Under the pieces are notes generated by a model. The model was not told the DNA's origin. It did no database searches and saw only the letters and a list, made by a program, of their open reading frames with translations. From NCBI GenBank assembly GCA_023146135.1, contig JAGLCR010000003.1:62001-126000 (forward strand): 64,000 bases of DNA. The letters run 5' to 3'. The stretch's first letter is position 1; each line of letters begins with the position of its first letter. This document shows positions 10,795 to 21,064 of the stretch, in pieces. Position numbers and translations under genes: made by a program. This DNA is from Bacteroidales bacterium. GTDB taxonomy: Bacteria; Bacteroidota; Bacteroidia; Bacteroidales; UBA1556.

Positions 10795-11754
10795 ATGAGT
10801 CAAGATATTCAAAAAATCGCCCTACAAGTTATCAAGGAGGAGGCGGAAGCTATTTCAAACTTGTCAAGTAGTATTAATTCCGACTTTGTTTCAGCTATTG
10901 AAACAATACTTAAATCAAAAGGACGCTTAATAGTTACAGGAATTGGTAAAAGTGCCAATATTGCAACTAAGATTGTTGCAACTTTAAATTCCACAGGAAC
11001 GCCAGCAGTTTTCATGCATGCGGCAGATGCTATACATGGCGATTTGGGCATTGTACAAAAGGATGATGTGGTGATGTGTATTTCCAAATCAGGAAATACA
11101 CCAGAGATAAAGGTATTAATTCCTTTGGTAAAATCATTGGGAAACCCATTAATAGCTAATGTGGGAAATAACGACTCCTTTTTAGCTAAACAGGCTGACT
11201 TTGTGCTTGATAGCACGGTTGCAAAGGAAGCCTGCCCAAACAATTTAGCTCCAACATCAAGTACAACAGCACAATTAGTTATGGGCGATGCACTCGCAGT
11301 TTCTTTACTAGAAATGAGAGGCTTTTCAGATAGAGATTTTGCCAAATATCACCCAGGAGGTGCTTTAGGAAAGCAGCTGTATTTACGTGTGGGAGATTTA
11401 TGCGCTAATAATGAAAAACCTCTGGTTGATATAAATGATGATATTCGTAAAATTATTTTAGAAATATCATCAAAGCGGTTGGGAGCTACTGCAGTGATAA
11501 ATAACGACGTTTTAGTGGGTGTAGTTACTGATGGGGATATAAGAAGAATGATGCAGAAATTTAAGGATGTAGACCCCTTACATGCTGCTGATATTATGAC
11601 GGCCAATCCTCTTACTATTGAAAAAGATCAACTGGCTGTAGCTGCGCTTAAAATCATGAAAGAAAAGAATATAACCCAGCTTTTAGTTACTGATAAAAGT
11701 AAATATTTTGGAGTTATTCATTTACATGATATTTTGAAAGAGGGGATTCTTTAG
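10795..11754 (+). CDS. kdsD: KpsF/GutQ family arabinose-5-phosphate isomerase
   Basis: SIS domain (GIGKSANIATKIVATLNSTGTPA) plus two CBS domains. Confidence 0.95.
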   Translation: MSQDIQKIALQVIKEEAEAISNLSSSINSDFVSAIETILKSKGRLIVTGIGKSANIATKIVATLNSTGTPAVFMHAADAIHGDLGIVQKDDVVMCISKSGNTPEIKVLIPLVKSLGNPLIANVGNNDSFLAKQADFVLDSTVAKEACPNNLAPTSSTTAQLVMGDALAVSLLEMRGFSDRDFAKYHPGGALGKQLYLRVGDLCANNEKPLVDINDDIRKIILEISSKRLGATAVINNDVLVGVVTDGDIRRMMQKFKDVDPLHAADIMTANPLTIEKDQLAVAALKIMKEKNITQLLVTDKSKYFGVIHLHDILKEGIL

Positions 11755-11830
11755 CTCTTAGAATTTTCAATTTGTATAACAATCACCTGATTGAATGCTA
11801 AAACTTTATAATGCATATCACTTTACGTGC

Positions 11831-11874
11831 AAAAAAAAAGGTGGAAACAAATTATCTTGTTACCACCTTTATTA
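11831..11874. terminator. Bidirectional intrinsic terminator
   Basis: AAAGGTGGAAACAA-ATTATC-TTGTTACCACCTTT between convergent genes. Confidence 0.8.
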
Positions 11875-11889
11875 TATTTCAAATATCAT

Positions 11890-13098
11890 TTAACGCCCTC
11901 TGGGCATAACTAATTTTCCTTTTTTTACATTTGCAATATATAAGTCAAATATTAGTGTGGTTTTAGCAGGAATAACAGGAGGTCTCCCCTCTTCTCCAAA
12001 TCCTAATTGGTAAGGAATAATTACGCGTGCTTTTTCGCCTACTTTTAAGTAATTTACCACCTCTATCAAACCAGGAATCATTGTTTCGCTACCTGAAATT
12101 ATCATTAAAGAATCATTACGCTCATAGGTTGATTCAAGAATACTACCATCTTCAAAATAAGCAACATATTTTAGATATACAGTATCTGCATTAACAATCC
12201 TATCGCCGTTTGTTTTATTTATCTTGATATATTTCAAACCCGTTTTGGTAGTTGTCGTATCTAATCCTGATACGTCATATGGTTTCGGAATTGCGTCAGG
12301 AGCAATAGCCACCATTTCCACATCAAATACCAACTCTGCCTTAGCAGGAATAGTTGGTTTGCGTCCTTTCTCACCATATGCCAACTGATAAGGAATAATC
12401 AATCGACGCTTCTCTCCTACAGTCATTTTCTGAAGCCCCATTTCCCAACCTTTAATCACTTGGTGGCGGCCCAAAACCATAGATAGTGGTCCACTTCGAT
12501 CATAAGAAGCATCAAATTTCTTTCCAGTGGAAAGGTATCCCACATAATTTACCGAAACACGATCACCATCTTTCGATTTTAATTTACCTTTTCCTTTTTT
12601 AACTAAAATATATTTAAGTCCTGAATCTAAAGAAATTGTATCTAAACCAGCCACATTATAAGGCTTAATAGCTTTTTCAATTTTTACTAATTTAACGGTA
12701 AAAATCAAGGTAGAATTAGGTGGAATCTGCCCCATATCTCGTTCACCATAACCTATCTCAGGTGGAATAGTAAGCAATGCGGAATCTCCCACATGCATTA
12801 ATTGAATACCTTCGTCCCAGCCCTTGATTACTCTTCCAACACCTAGCTGAAACTTTAAAGGAGACTTACGACTGTATGACTCATCAAACTGCGTTCCATC
12901 AGATAACTTTCCTATATAATGCACATAAACTACATCTCCAGAATCGGCTTTTTCAGCTTTCTTATTGATATCAAAAAAAATATACTTCAAGCCTGAGCCT
13001 GAAGTATATTCTTTACCTTTTTTAATCTTCTGTTTTTTTTGCCCATATGCAAGGCTAACACTAAAGACTAGTAAAAGGATTACTAAAATATTTTTCAT
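11890..13098 (-). CDS. FKBP-type peptidyl-prolyl isomerase with three FKBP domains, secreted
   Basis: Three GxVYVHYxGxLxDG...IPPxxGYGE-type units; signal peptide. Confidence 0.9.
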   Translation of the reverse strand: MKNILVILLLVFSVSLAYGQKKQKIKKGKEYTSGSGLKYIFFDINKKAEKADSGDVVYVHYIGKLSDGTQFDESYSRKSPLKFQLGVGRVIKGWDEGIQLMHVGDSALLTIPPEIGYGERDMGQIPPNSTLIFTVKLVKIEKAIKPYNVAGLDTISLDSGLKYILVKKGKGKLKSKDGDRVSVNYVGYLSTGKKFDASYDRSGPLSMVLGRHQVIKGWEMGLQKMTVGEKRRLIIPYQLAYGEKGRKPTIPAKAELVFDVEMVAIAPDAIPKPYDVSGLDTTTTKTGLKYIKINKTNGDRIVNADTVYLKYVAYFEDGSILESTYERNDSLMIISGSETMIPGLIEVVNYLKVGEKARVIIPYQLGFGEEGRPPVIPAKTTLIFDLYIANVKKGKLVMPRGR

Positions 13099-13100
13099 TA

Positions 13101-14438
13101 CTATTTAATGATTTCCAATAGTTCAACTTCAAAAACCAAAGGAGAATATGGAGGTATATCTCCACCAGCACCACGCTCACCATAAGCAATGTTTGAAGGA
13201 AGAATAATTTTTGCTTTTCCACCTACACTTATCATTGTAAATGCTTCATCCCAGCCTGCAATTACTTGTCCTTGACCTACAGTAAACTCAAATGGCTGAC
13301 CACGATCTACAGAAGAGTCAAATTTCTTACCATTTAATAGATAACCAGTATAATGTACTTTTACTTTTTGACCAGCAGTAGCTAACTCTCCATTACCTGC
13401 TTGCTCTTCAATATAAATTAAGCCTGAGGCTGTTGGAACTGTAGTAATACGATTTGCTGATAAATACGCATCGATCTTTGAATATTCTTCATTCTTTTGT
13501 TTTGAGACTGCAGCAAGTGCTTCCACTTGTGCCTTCTCTTTTTTCGCCTTCATTTCGTCAGCTGAGAAAACATCAATAATTTCTATTTCGTAAACAACAG
13601 GGCTATAAGGAGGAATATATCCTGTAACACCTTTTTCACCAAATGCCTGATTTGATGGAGATATTAATGTTAATTTACCACCATTTTTCATTCCTAAAAT
13701 AGCTCTTTCAAAACCCATTCCCAATTGACCAGTACCTACCTCAATAGTATAAGGTTTATTCTCTGCATAGGTATCAATAAACTTTTCACCAGTAAGTGCC
13801 TTTGCAACAATATTAGCATCGATATACTGTCCAGCCATAATTGTTGAACCGCTACCCTTTTTTATAGGGATAATATATAATCCTAATTCGTCAGGTGTTT
13901 GAGTAATATTATTAGAAGTGATATAATCATTTAAAACAACAGTTTCATTTGCCTGCATTTGACGAGCCATTTCTTGAGCTTCAAACTCCAATTCAGCTTT
14001 TGATTTTATATCTTCCATTTTTACATCCAAATAAAACTCCGATGCGCTGTCCAAAAATTCAGGACGGGCAGTACCAACAGTTTTCACGAAGAAAGAGTCA
14101 GAATTAAAAATAAAAGTAGCACTATCGCCAATATGTAATAATTTCAATGCGTCAAAAACATCACCTGAATAAGTATTTTCAATCATTGGCACCTGATATG
14201 GTTCTGGAGCAGCTGGCCCAAATACAGAATCACCAATAGTACGGTAAGTCATATAAACGAACATTACATCTCCTATTCTTGCTTGAGTAGTATCTGTAAC
14301 ATTAGTATGAATTTTATAATATAAGTCATTCGCTGCATCTTTGGTAAATCCTGGATGACTTGAATTGTTATTACAAGCTGTAGTAAATAGAGCGATAACA
14401 CTCAATAACAGCACAAATTTGTTGGTTTTCTTATTCAT
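13101..14438 (-). CDS. FKBP-type peptidyl-prolyl isomerase lipoprotein, multi-domain
   Basis: Lipobox ALFTTAC; C-terminal canonical FKBP (VKVHYTGYLLNGKKFDSSVDRGQPFEF...YGERGAGGDIPPYSPLVFEVELLEI), a second FKBP unit and a degenerate N-terminal one. Confidence 0.9.
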   Translation of the reverse strand: MNKKTNKFVLLLSVIALFTTACNNNSSHPGFTKDAANDLYYKIHTNVTDTTQARIGDVMFVYMTYRTIGDSVFGPAAPEPYQVPMIENTYSGDVFDALKLLHIGDSATFIFNSDSFFVKTVGTARPEFLDSASEFYLDVKMEDIKSKAELEFEAQEMARQMQANETVVLNDYITSNNITQTPDELGLYIIPIKKGSGSTIMAGQYIDANIVAKALTGEKFIDTYAENKPYTIEVGTGQLGMGFERAILGMKNGGKLTLISPSNQAFGEKGVTGYIPPYSPVVYEIEIIDVFSADEMKAKKEKAQVEALAAVSKQKNEEYSKIDAYLSANRITTVPTASGLIYIEEQAGNGELATAGQKVKVHYTGYLLNGKKFDSSVDRGQPFEFTVGQGQVIAGWDEAFTMISVGGKAKIILPSNIAYGERGAGGDIPPYSPLVFEVELLEIIK

Positions 14439-14521
14439 AAATATAAATTTAATAATTGATTTTTAAATAGGGGGCAAACTTAAGATATTTATTAAGATTA
14501 TCCCCTATAAATTAACATATT

Positions 14522-15094
14522 TTAATGAACTTCTTTTAAGTATAAATCATAGAATAAAGTTGCATTAGCAGGAACCTTATTTTCGTCACCAATTAGGCCA
14601 TAGGCAAGGTATGAGGGAAGAATAAGCTTTGCTCTTGAACCCACTTTCATAAGCATCACCGCTTCTTGTAATCCAGTGGGCTCATCCCCCTCTCCCACAA
14701 TAAACAACTTCACTCCATCATTTTTTGAATCATAGATTACATCTCCACGTATAAGGTTAATTGTATATTCTAAAACCACCCCTTGGCCATCTTGCGGATG
14801 CAAACCCACGCCTTCTTGATATATATTATATCGTAAACCCGATTTTGTACGAATAAAATCCCATTCTCTCCTCTCAAGATAATCATCAATTTGCTGATCC
14901 TCAATTCGGATATTTCGTTTATGCACTATGGCTAAATTATTAGTCACCTCTTTTGGGTTAAGTCTTTTTCTCTGTTTCTTATCAATCTCATTATCACAAG
15001 AAGATACAAGCAAAGCAAAAGTGAATAAAACTAAAATAGTAACACTTTTTCTAATCATAATAATCTGATTGTAGTAACGGTAATAAGGAGTCAA
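14522..15094 (-). CDS. FKBP-type peptidyl-prolyl isomerase lipoprotein (GldI-like)
   Basis: Lipobox ALLVSSC; single FKBP domain. Likely start at the MIRKSVTIL methionine, downstream of the track start. Confidence 0.85.
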   Translation of the reverse strand: MTPYYRYYNQIIMIRKSVTILVLFTFALLVSSCDNEIDKKQRKRLNPKEVTNNLAIVHKRNIRIEDQQIDDYLERREWDFIRTKSGLRYNIYQEGVGLHPQDGQGVVLEYTINLIRGDVIYDSKNDGVKLFIVGEGDEPTGLQEAVMLMKVGSRAKLILPSYLAYGLIGDENKVPANATLFYDLYLKEVH

Positions 15095-16085
15095 GCTTTT
15101 TTAATGTATCGTCCAAACTTAATAGAGAGCGTCCTCCTGCAGCATTTACATGTCCTCCTCCATTGAAATGATCTCTAGCAAAGCGATTAACATTTAAATT
15201 GGCTTTGGAGCGAAATGATATTTTAACCAGTCCTTCTTTCTCGGTAAATAAAGCCGCAAAATCGACTCCCTTTATTGCAAGTCCATAGTTAACTACACCT
15301 TCTGTAAAACCCGGTCTTTCCTTAAATCGCTTCATTTCTTCCCTACTTAGCGAAAAATAAGCAGCTCTGTATTCAGGAAAAGTGACTAATTTTTCGCTAA
15401 TAGCATATCCCAGCAACCGAAGGCGCTCCTCCGAACTATTATTGTAAATCATATCATTAATCTCTTTTACATTTAAGCCATAGCGAATTAATTTTCCGCT
15501 TGTTTCAAAGGTGGCAGGATCATTACAGCTATGACTAAATGAACCTGTATCGGTCACTATACCCACAAATATATCAGTTGCCACATCCTTATCTATCATA
15601 TCCTTATACTTGGAGAGCATCAAAATCTCAAAAAGCAACTCCGATGTAGATGATTTACCTGGTTCAGAAAAGAGTAAGTCAAAAAAATCTTCGTCAGGCA
15701 ATAAGTGATGGTCAATTAGTATTTTAGGTGACTTCACTTTATTCAAAGTATCCTCTAAACTACCTGTACGATGCGATGCATTAAAATCCATACAAAAAAC
15801 CAAATCTGATGCAATAATCTTTTTATTTACTTCCTTATTATCAGCATCAAAAACACGAATCTTGTTGGTTCCCGGAAGAAAGCGGTAAAAGTCGGCAAAG
15901 TGATTGGTAGAAATTACATGAATTGTTTTTCCTGTTTTCACTAAAACATTATACAATGCCAATGCCGAGCCCATGGTATCGCCATCAGGATTAGCATGCA
16001 TCAAAATGGAAATGGTATTAGCTTGATCAATCATTGATTCAAACTTCACGATTTTTTCAGGAACTATTGTTTTGCTGTTGGACAT
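15051..16085 (-). CDS. DHH family phosphoesterase (NrnA-like bifunctional oligoribonuclease/PAP phosphatase)
   Basis: DGDTMGSALAL, FCMDFNASHRTG, LIDHHLLPD, FVGIVTDTGSFSHS, and C-terminal DHHA1 (GGGHVNAAGG). Confidence 0.93.
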   Translation of the reverse strand: MSNSKTIVPEKIVKFESMIDQANTISILMHANPDGDTMGSALALYNVLVKTGKTIHVISTNHFADFYRFLPGTNKIRVFDADNKEVNKKIIASDLVFCMDFNASHRTGSLEDTLNKVKSPKILIDHHLLPDEDFFDLLFSEPGKSSTSELLFEILMLSKYKDMIDKDVATDIFVGIVTDTGSFSHSCNDPATFETSGKLIRYGLNVKEINDMIYNNSSEERLRLLGYAISEKLVTFPEYRAAYFSLSREEMKRFKERPGFTEGVVNYGLAIKGVDFAALFTEKEGLVKISFRSKANLNVNRFARDHFNGGGHVNAAGGRSLLSLDDTLKKLDSLLPLLQSDYYD

Positions 16086-16256
16086 TGTTTTTATTTATGT
16101 TTTAAGCTATGTTGCGCTTTATGTATGTATTCCCATAAATCATCTAAGGTGTTACTACTGTATCTCCTTATGTATTTACGGTTAACTAAAATTGATTGGC
16201 AAATATAATAAAAAGGCAAAACGCAATTTTTAGTATTTTCGTACAAATTATACAAT

Positions 16257-16625
16257 ATGAATATTGAAGAATTAAGAGCGTACTGCCTTTGTAAAAGCTC
16301 CACCACCGAATCATTTCCTTTTGGTGAAGACACCCTGGTTTTTAAAGTTATGGACAAAATGTTTGCACTTACAGGCTTAAAAGGAGATTTGAGTGTAAAC
16401 CTTAAATGCGAACCCGAGAAAGCACTTGAATTACGTGAGCTTTATCCATTTGTACACCCAGGATTTCATATGAATAAAAAACATTGGAATACAATTGACA
16501 TCTTTGCCTCTACCGACGACCTATTAGTTAAGCAATGGATTGATGATTCCTATAAATTGGTGGTACAAAGCCTAAGCAAAAAACTTCAAGCTGAATTGCA
16601 AAATAAGATTGAATCTAAATACTAA
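16257..16625 (+). CDS. MmcQ/YjbR family DNA-binding protein
   Basis: FPFGEDTLVFKVMDKMFALT...VHPGFHMNKKHWNTI...LVKQWIDDSYKLVV is the MmcQ/YjbR signature. Confidence 0.92.
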   Translation: MNIEELRAYCLCKSSTTESFPFGEDTLVFKVMDKMFALTGLKGDLSVNLKCEPEKALELRELYPFVHPGFHMNKKHWNTIDIFASTDDLLVKQWIDDSYKLVVQSLSKKLQAELQNKIESKY

Positions 16626-16640
16626 ACAGCAAGAACAAGC

Positions 16641-16680
16641 AAAGCCACCATACATAAATCGTTTATGTATTAGTAGCTTT
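16641..16680. terminator. Intrinsic terminator
   Basis: AAAGCCACCATACATAAA-TCG-TTTATGTATTAGTAGCTTT between convergent genes. Confidence 0.65.
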
Positions 16681-16707
16681 AATATTTATAGAGTCTAGTT
16701 CAAGTTC

Positions 16708-17469
16708 TTAAAACGATTGGGCAATTTTAATAAAGTCGTCAGCCTTTAGCGCAGCACCACCTATAAGGCCACCATCCACATCAGTATTAGCAAATAGCTC
16801 GGCAGCATTTCCAGGATTACAGCTTCCGCCATAAAGGATGCTGATTTCGCCAGCCAATTCTTCATCATATTTCTCTTTTAACAAATTGCGAATAAAAGCA
16901 TGCATCTCTTGAGCTTGAGCCGAGCTGGCAGTTTTACCTGTTCCAATGGCCCAAACTGGTTCGTACGCAATTATAACATTCGATATTTCTTGATAACTCA
17001 AATGAAACAAAGAGTCCGAAATTTGTGCTTTTACCACAGCAAAATGTTCCTTTGCTTCACGTTCTTCCAACACTTCGCCACAGCAAAAAATTGGCTCAAT
17101 ACCATATTCTAATAATCGATCTACTTTACCAGCCAACATCTCATGAGTCTCCGCAAAATATTTACGACGCTCCGAATGGCCAACAATACAATAATCCATA
17201 TTCATACCACTAAGCATCAATGCTGACACCTCACCAGTATAAGCTCCTGCATCATGCTCACTTACGTTTTGAGCGCCAATTTTTAACTCAACATCATCTT
17301 CCTCAACTATATCAGTAGCCAACTCCAAGTAAACTGATGGAGGGCACACTATTAGTTGAACACCAGATGGTAAATTCTCTAGTCTCTTGGTTATATCAAA
17401 TAAAAGTTCATCCGCTTCTTCGAATGTTTTATTCATCTTCCAGTTTCCTGCTACTATTTTTTTTCTCAT
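16708..17469 (-). CDS. tpiA: Triosephosphate isomerase
   Basis: GNWKMNKT, VGHSERRKYF, AYEPVWAIGTGKTA, LYGGSCNPGN. Confidence 0.98.
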   Translation of the reverse strand: MRKKIVAGNWKMNKTFEEADELLFDITKRLENLPSGVQLIVCPPSVYLELATDIVEEDDVELKIGAQNVSEHDAGAYTGEVSALMLSGMNMDYCIVGHSERRKYFAETHEMLAGKVDRLLEYGIEPIFCCGEVLEEREAKEHFAVVKAQISDSLFHLSYQEISNVIIAYEPVWAIGTGKTASSAQAQEMHAFIRNLLKEKYDEELAGEISILYGGSCNPGNAAELFANTDVDGGLIGGAALKADDFIKIAQSF

Positions 17470-17835
17470 GGCTATATCTGTATTTAGTATGATGATTTAT
17501 TTTTGTTTTTTTCACTATCGCTGAGGCTATTCTTATTGTTTTATAAGCTTATAGTCGAGCATTTCACATTCTATTAATCGACAATGTCAAAATCGCAAAC
17601 CTCATATTAGGCCACACTTATGCTACAGCACCGACATTATTGGCAATATCTTTCAAATGGTTTAGCTGCTAAATTAACAAAAGTAAGCTTACCTCCAACA
17701 ATAAAACTCCACCTGCTTAGGGCAAACTCCTACTTTTTATAAAAAATGCCATTAATTATTGGACCAACTTTTATAAGGAGTATTTTGAAAGTCAAGCCAT
17801 TGAAAACTTCCTTTAATATGTATAGAATACTTAAT

Positions 17836-18918
17836 CTAGCTTAACCTAACTCTTGGGTCGAGATAAGCATAAATAATATCCACAAAAATATTTATTATCA
17901 CTAAAATTACCGAGATAAATAAAACGGCACCCATCACTACTGGAAAATCATACTTTTCAAGGGCATCAACAATGGCCACTCCTACACCTTTCCAGTCAAA
18001 AACGTATTCCACAAATACCGCTCCAGCCATGAGCGAAGCTAGCCATCCTGAGATGGCAGTAACCACTGGATTTAAAGCATTTTTCATGGCATGTTTTGTT
18101 AAAACAGCATATTGCGACAAGCCTTTTGCTCTTGCAGTACGAATATAATCTTGACCTAAAACCTCTAATAATGAAGATCGTGTGAGTTCTACCACAATAG
18201 CCAGTGGCCTAATACCCAGCACCACGGCAGGTAATATTAAATTTTTTAAATTAATGTATTCTCCCCTACCAAAATCATCTACTGAATAAAGGCTCCCAAA
18301 CATACTCAATCCTGTATAAGGAGCAAGAACAAAAGCAAATAGCCAGGCAAAAATAATGGCAGCAAAGAAGCTAGGCACTGCCATACCAGAAATTGATAAT
18401 AGCAACGCTATACGATCAAACCAAGTATCCTTATAAACCGCTGACAGTACTCCTACGATTAACCCAATGAAAAGGGCTATAGAAATTGACACTATGGCCA
18501 AAAGGGCCGTTTTGGGAAAGGCTTCCAAAAGAATATCAGTTACCCGTCGCTGCGATTGATAAGATCGACGCATATATGGAGCCTTAACAATCACTGTTTT
18601 ACCACTTTCTAAAACAAAAAGCTTAGTATATGAAGTATATTTCTGAGTGTCGAGATACCAAAAGCTAAGTTCATCTTTTGAGTTGTGAATGGAAATGGGT
18701 GATAAGTCATTAATATAACTTAGGTATTGAATTGACAAGGGTTTATCACGTCCTAAATCACGATTAATAGCCGCCACTGATGCACTATCGGCACGTTGGC
18801 CCAACATCATTCGAGTAGGATCGCCAGGTAGTACATTAAACAAATAAAACACTACCGTAACCACCCCAACCAAAACTAGGAAGCCATAGAATAAACGTTT
18901 AAGGATAAATGACAGCAT
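17836..18918 (-). CDS. ABC transporter permease, DppB-like
   Basis: MLSFILKRLFYGFLVLVGVVTVVFYLFNVLPGDPTRMMLG and the EAA-type loop ...LGQDYIRTARAKGLS.... Confidence 0.92.
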   Translation of the reverse strand: MLSFILKRLFYGFLVLVGVVTVVFYLFNVLPGDPTRMMLGQRADSASVAAINRDLGRDKPLSIQYLSYINDLSPISIHNSKDELSFWYLDTQKYTSYTKLFVLESGKTVIVKAPYMRRSYQSQRRVTDILLEAFPKTALLAIVSISIALFIGLIVGVLSAVYKDTWFDRIALLLSISGMAVPSFFAAIIFAWLFAFVLAPYTGLSMFGSLYSVDDFGRGEYINLKNLILPAVVLGIRPLAIVVELTRSSLLEVLGQDYIRTARAKGLSQYAVLTKHAMKNALNPVVTAISGWLASLMAGAVFVEYVFDWKGVGVAIVDALEKYDFPVVMGAVLFISVILVIINIFVDIIYAYLDPRVRLS

Positions 18919-20184
18919 TTATTTTAAGATATTATTAATTTCGTCCTTATTTGGGAAATTGCAAATGTGATACTTCGCCAGCACTTTTGCATCTTTTACT
19001 ATGATAAGCCCTGGATTAGAACGAACCGCTGCCTTAAGCGCAGTATCATCCGAGCTATACATATCCATTACTGGCAATAACAACTCCTGCTTATATTTAT
19101 TATATACATCCGTGCTGTTACTATTGAGCATTACTATTTCTAGGCTCTCCTCATTTGCATGAGCAAACAATTGATTTAGTTTTTTCGAATCCTCAATACT
19201 AAGTTTACTAACATCATAAATAGAAACTATTAAAAGCCCGTTCTCATTACTGACTAAATCATTGGACCAATCGTTACCTTCCTCATCCACCATTGGGAAG
19301 GTTCTTTTCTCATCAACATTTGGATCCTCCTCCCTAGAGCTCAGCCATTTCCAATCGGCTTTAAACACACTATCTTGCCACGGCAATTCCTTACTTAAAT
19401 ATTCCTTAGTATCACCTGTTTTAGTGTTTTGGTAAGTCAAAAAATATTCGATGGGTTTAGGATTTTCTGGCAGTAAACGATTTCCTACTTTCCATGGTCG
19501 AAAATCAACCAGAGGTAAATTTTTGATATTATAAAACTCAAAGCCAACAAAGCCAAAAACGATAATAACAAGAGTTGCAAGCTGTGCTGAGGATGGCCAT
19601 AACAACTTTATGTCAATCCTACGAATTACTAAAAGCATAACAAAGGCGTCAATAACCAAATTTTTATATAAGGTTTGCCAATTAGTGATTATAAGGGCAT
19701 CGCCAAAGCAACCGCAATCTGGAACAGGATTGTATAATGCATCATTAAGTGTAGTAATGGTAAAGAATACCATCATTAAAAAAGCTAGGGTATTAATCCA
19801 TTGTGCCTTAATTTTTGTGAGAATTAATGCTCCTATTGAAAACTCAAATACATTTAGGAAAATTGACAACGCTAGAGCAAAAGGAATTGCCCATACGGTT
19901 CCATAGGCATAAAAATAATCCTCAATACGAAATTGAGTACCCAATGGATCAACGCCTTTTACAAAACCCGAATAAATAAACAGCAAACCCACCAAAACTC
20001 GTGAAATTATTAAAACGGTTTTGTTAATTCGCTTGGCAAAGCCTATTGCAACAACAATATTAATGGATAGTAATAGAACAAACCACAGTTGGTAGTCTTC
20101 GACTATGCTTATCAAATAAGCAGACAATAGATTAACAACTAAGAATAACCAACTCAACCAATTAATAGCTCGATTAACACTCAT
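18919..20184 (-). CDS. BT_3928 family protein (DoxX-like domain)
   Basis: DoxX-like RVLVGLLFIYSGFVKGVDPLGTQFRIEDYFYAYG plus C-terminal thioredoxin-like region; gene order with DUF1599 and folP typical of Bacteroidetes. Confidence 0.88.
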   Translation of the reverse strand: MSVNRAINWLSWLFLVVNLLSAYLISIVEDYQLWFVLLLSINIVVAIGFAKRINKTVLIISRVLVGLLFIYSGFVKGVDPLGTQFRIEDYFYAYGTVWAIPFALALSIFLNVFEFSIGALILTKIKAQWINTLAFLMMVFFTITTLNDALYNPVPDCGCFGDALIITNWQTLYKNLVIDAFVMLLVIRRIDIKLLWPSSAQLATLVIIVFGFVGFEFYNIKNLPLVDFRPWKVGNRLLPENPKPIEYFLTYQNTKTGDTKEYLSKELPWQDSVFKADWKWLSSREEDPNVDEKRTFPMVDEEGNDWSNDLVSNENGLLIVSIYDVSKLSIEDSKKLNQLFAHANEESLEIVMLNSNSTDVYNKYKQELLLPVMDMYSSDDTALKAAVRSNPGLIIVKDAKVLAKYHICNFPNKDEINNILK

Positions 20185-20189
20185 AACAA

Positions 20190-20747
20190 TTACTTAATTT
20201 TTTGTTCATCCATTTTTATAAGAGCAAAAATGGAATAGTTTATCATATCATTATAGCTACCTTCAGGACCTTCCGAAACAATGGTTATTCCTTTATTGTC
20301 TTCTATTTGCTTCAATCGTAGCAGCTTCATTAAGATAATATCTGTTAGAGAGCTAATTCGCATATCGCGCCATGCTTCACCATAATCATGATTTTTATTA
20401 AGCATTAAATCACGGGCACCATAAATATACTTTTCATAAAGCTCTATGGTTTTATTCACATCCAATTGCAAGTCATCCTTACCCGAAGCTGCACCTAACT
20501 CAATTTGTATCAGAGCCATAACTGAGTAATTCACAATAGCAATAAATTCGTCACGAATATTCTCTTTAACCTTCATCTCCCCTTTTTCTTCGATACTACG
20601 AATCCTATTGGCCTTAATAAATATTTGGTCAGTTAAAGATGAGGTGCGAAGAATTCGCCAAGAAGTACCATAATCTTTAGTTTTTTTACTAAATATTAGT
20701 CGACAACTATCAATTACTGTGTTAAACTGCGTTATGGTTTTTTCCAT
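20190..20747 (-). CDS. DUF1599 domain-containing protein
   Basis: Two internal repeats (KTKDYGTSWRILRTSSLTDQIFIKANRIRSIE / KNHDYGEAWRDMRISSLTDIILMKLLRLKQIE). Confidence 0.9.
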   Translation of the reverse strand: MEKTITQFNTVIDSCRLIFSKKTKDYGTSWRILRTSSLTDQIFIKANRIRSIEEKGEMKVKENIRDEFIAIVNYSVMALIQIELGAASGKDDLQLDVNKTIELYEKYIYGARDLMLNKNHDYGEAWRDMRISSLTDIILMKLLRLKQIEDNKGITIVSEGPEGSYNDMINYSIFALIKMDEQKIK

Positions 20748-21064
20748 AATAAATCATTCATATTATACGTATCCACTTATCTCATTGCATTTTAACAAAC
20801 ACATTGAAAATATGGTTTTAATTATATCTATAAAAGCTAAAATATTAAAAATGCGTAATTAAATAGTATAAAAGATGCATTCTTATTAAGTATATTTTGT
20901 TGAAAAGGAATGAACCAAAAATAAATGATTAAATACTTGGCTATATAGACTTTACCACACATTATTTACATTTTATGTAAATAACACTAATATTGCCAGC
21001 ACCAAATATTCAATTAAAAAACTACCTTTGTATTTCTAAAAAGCACATATTAAAAATAGGCAGT

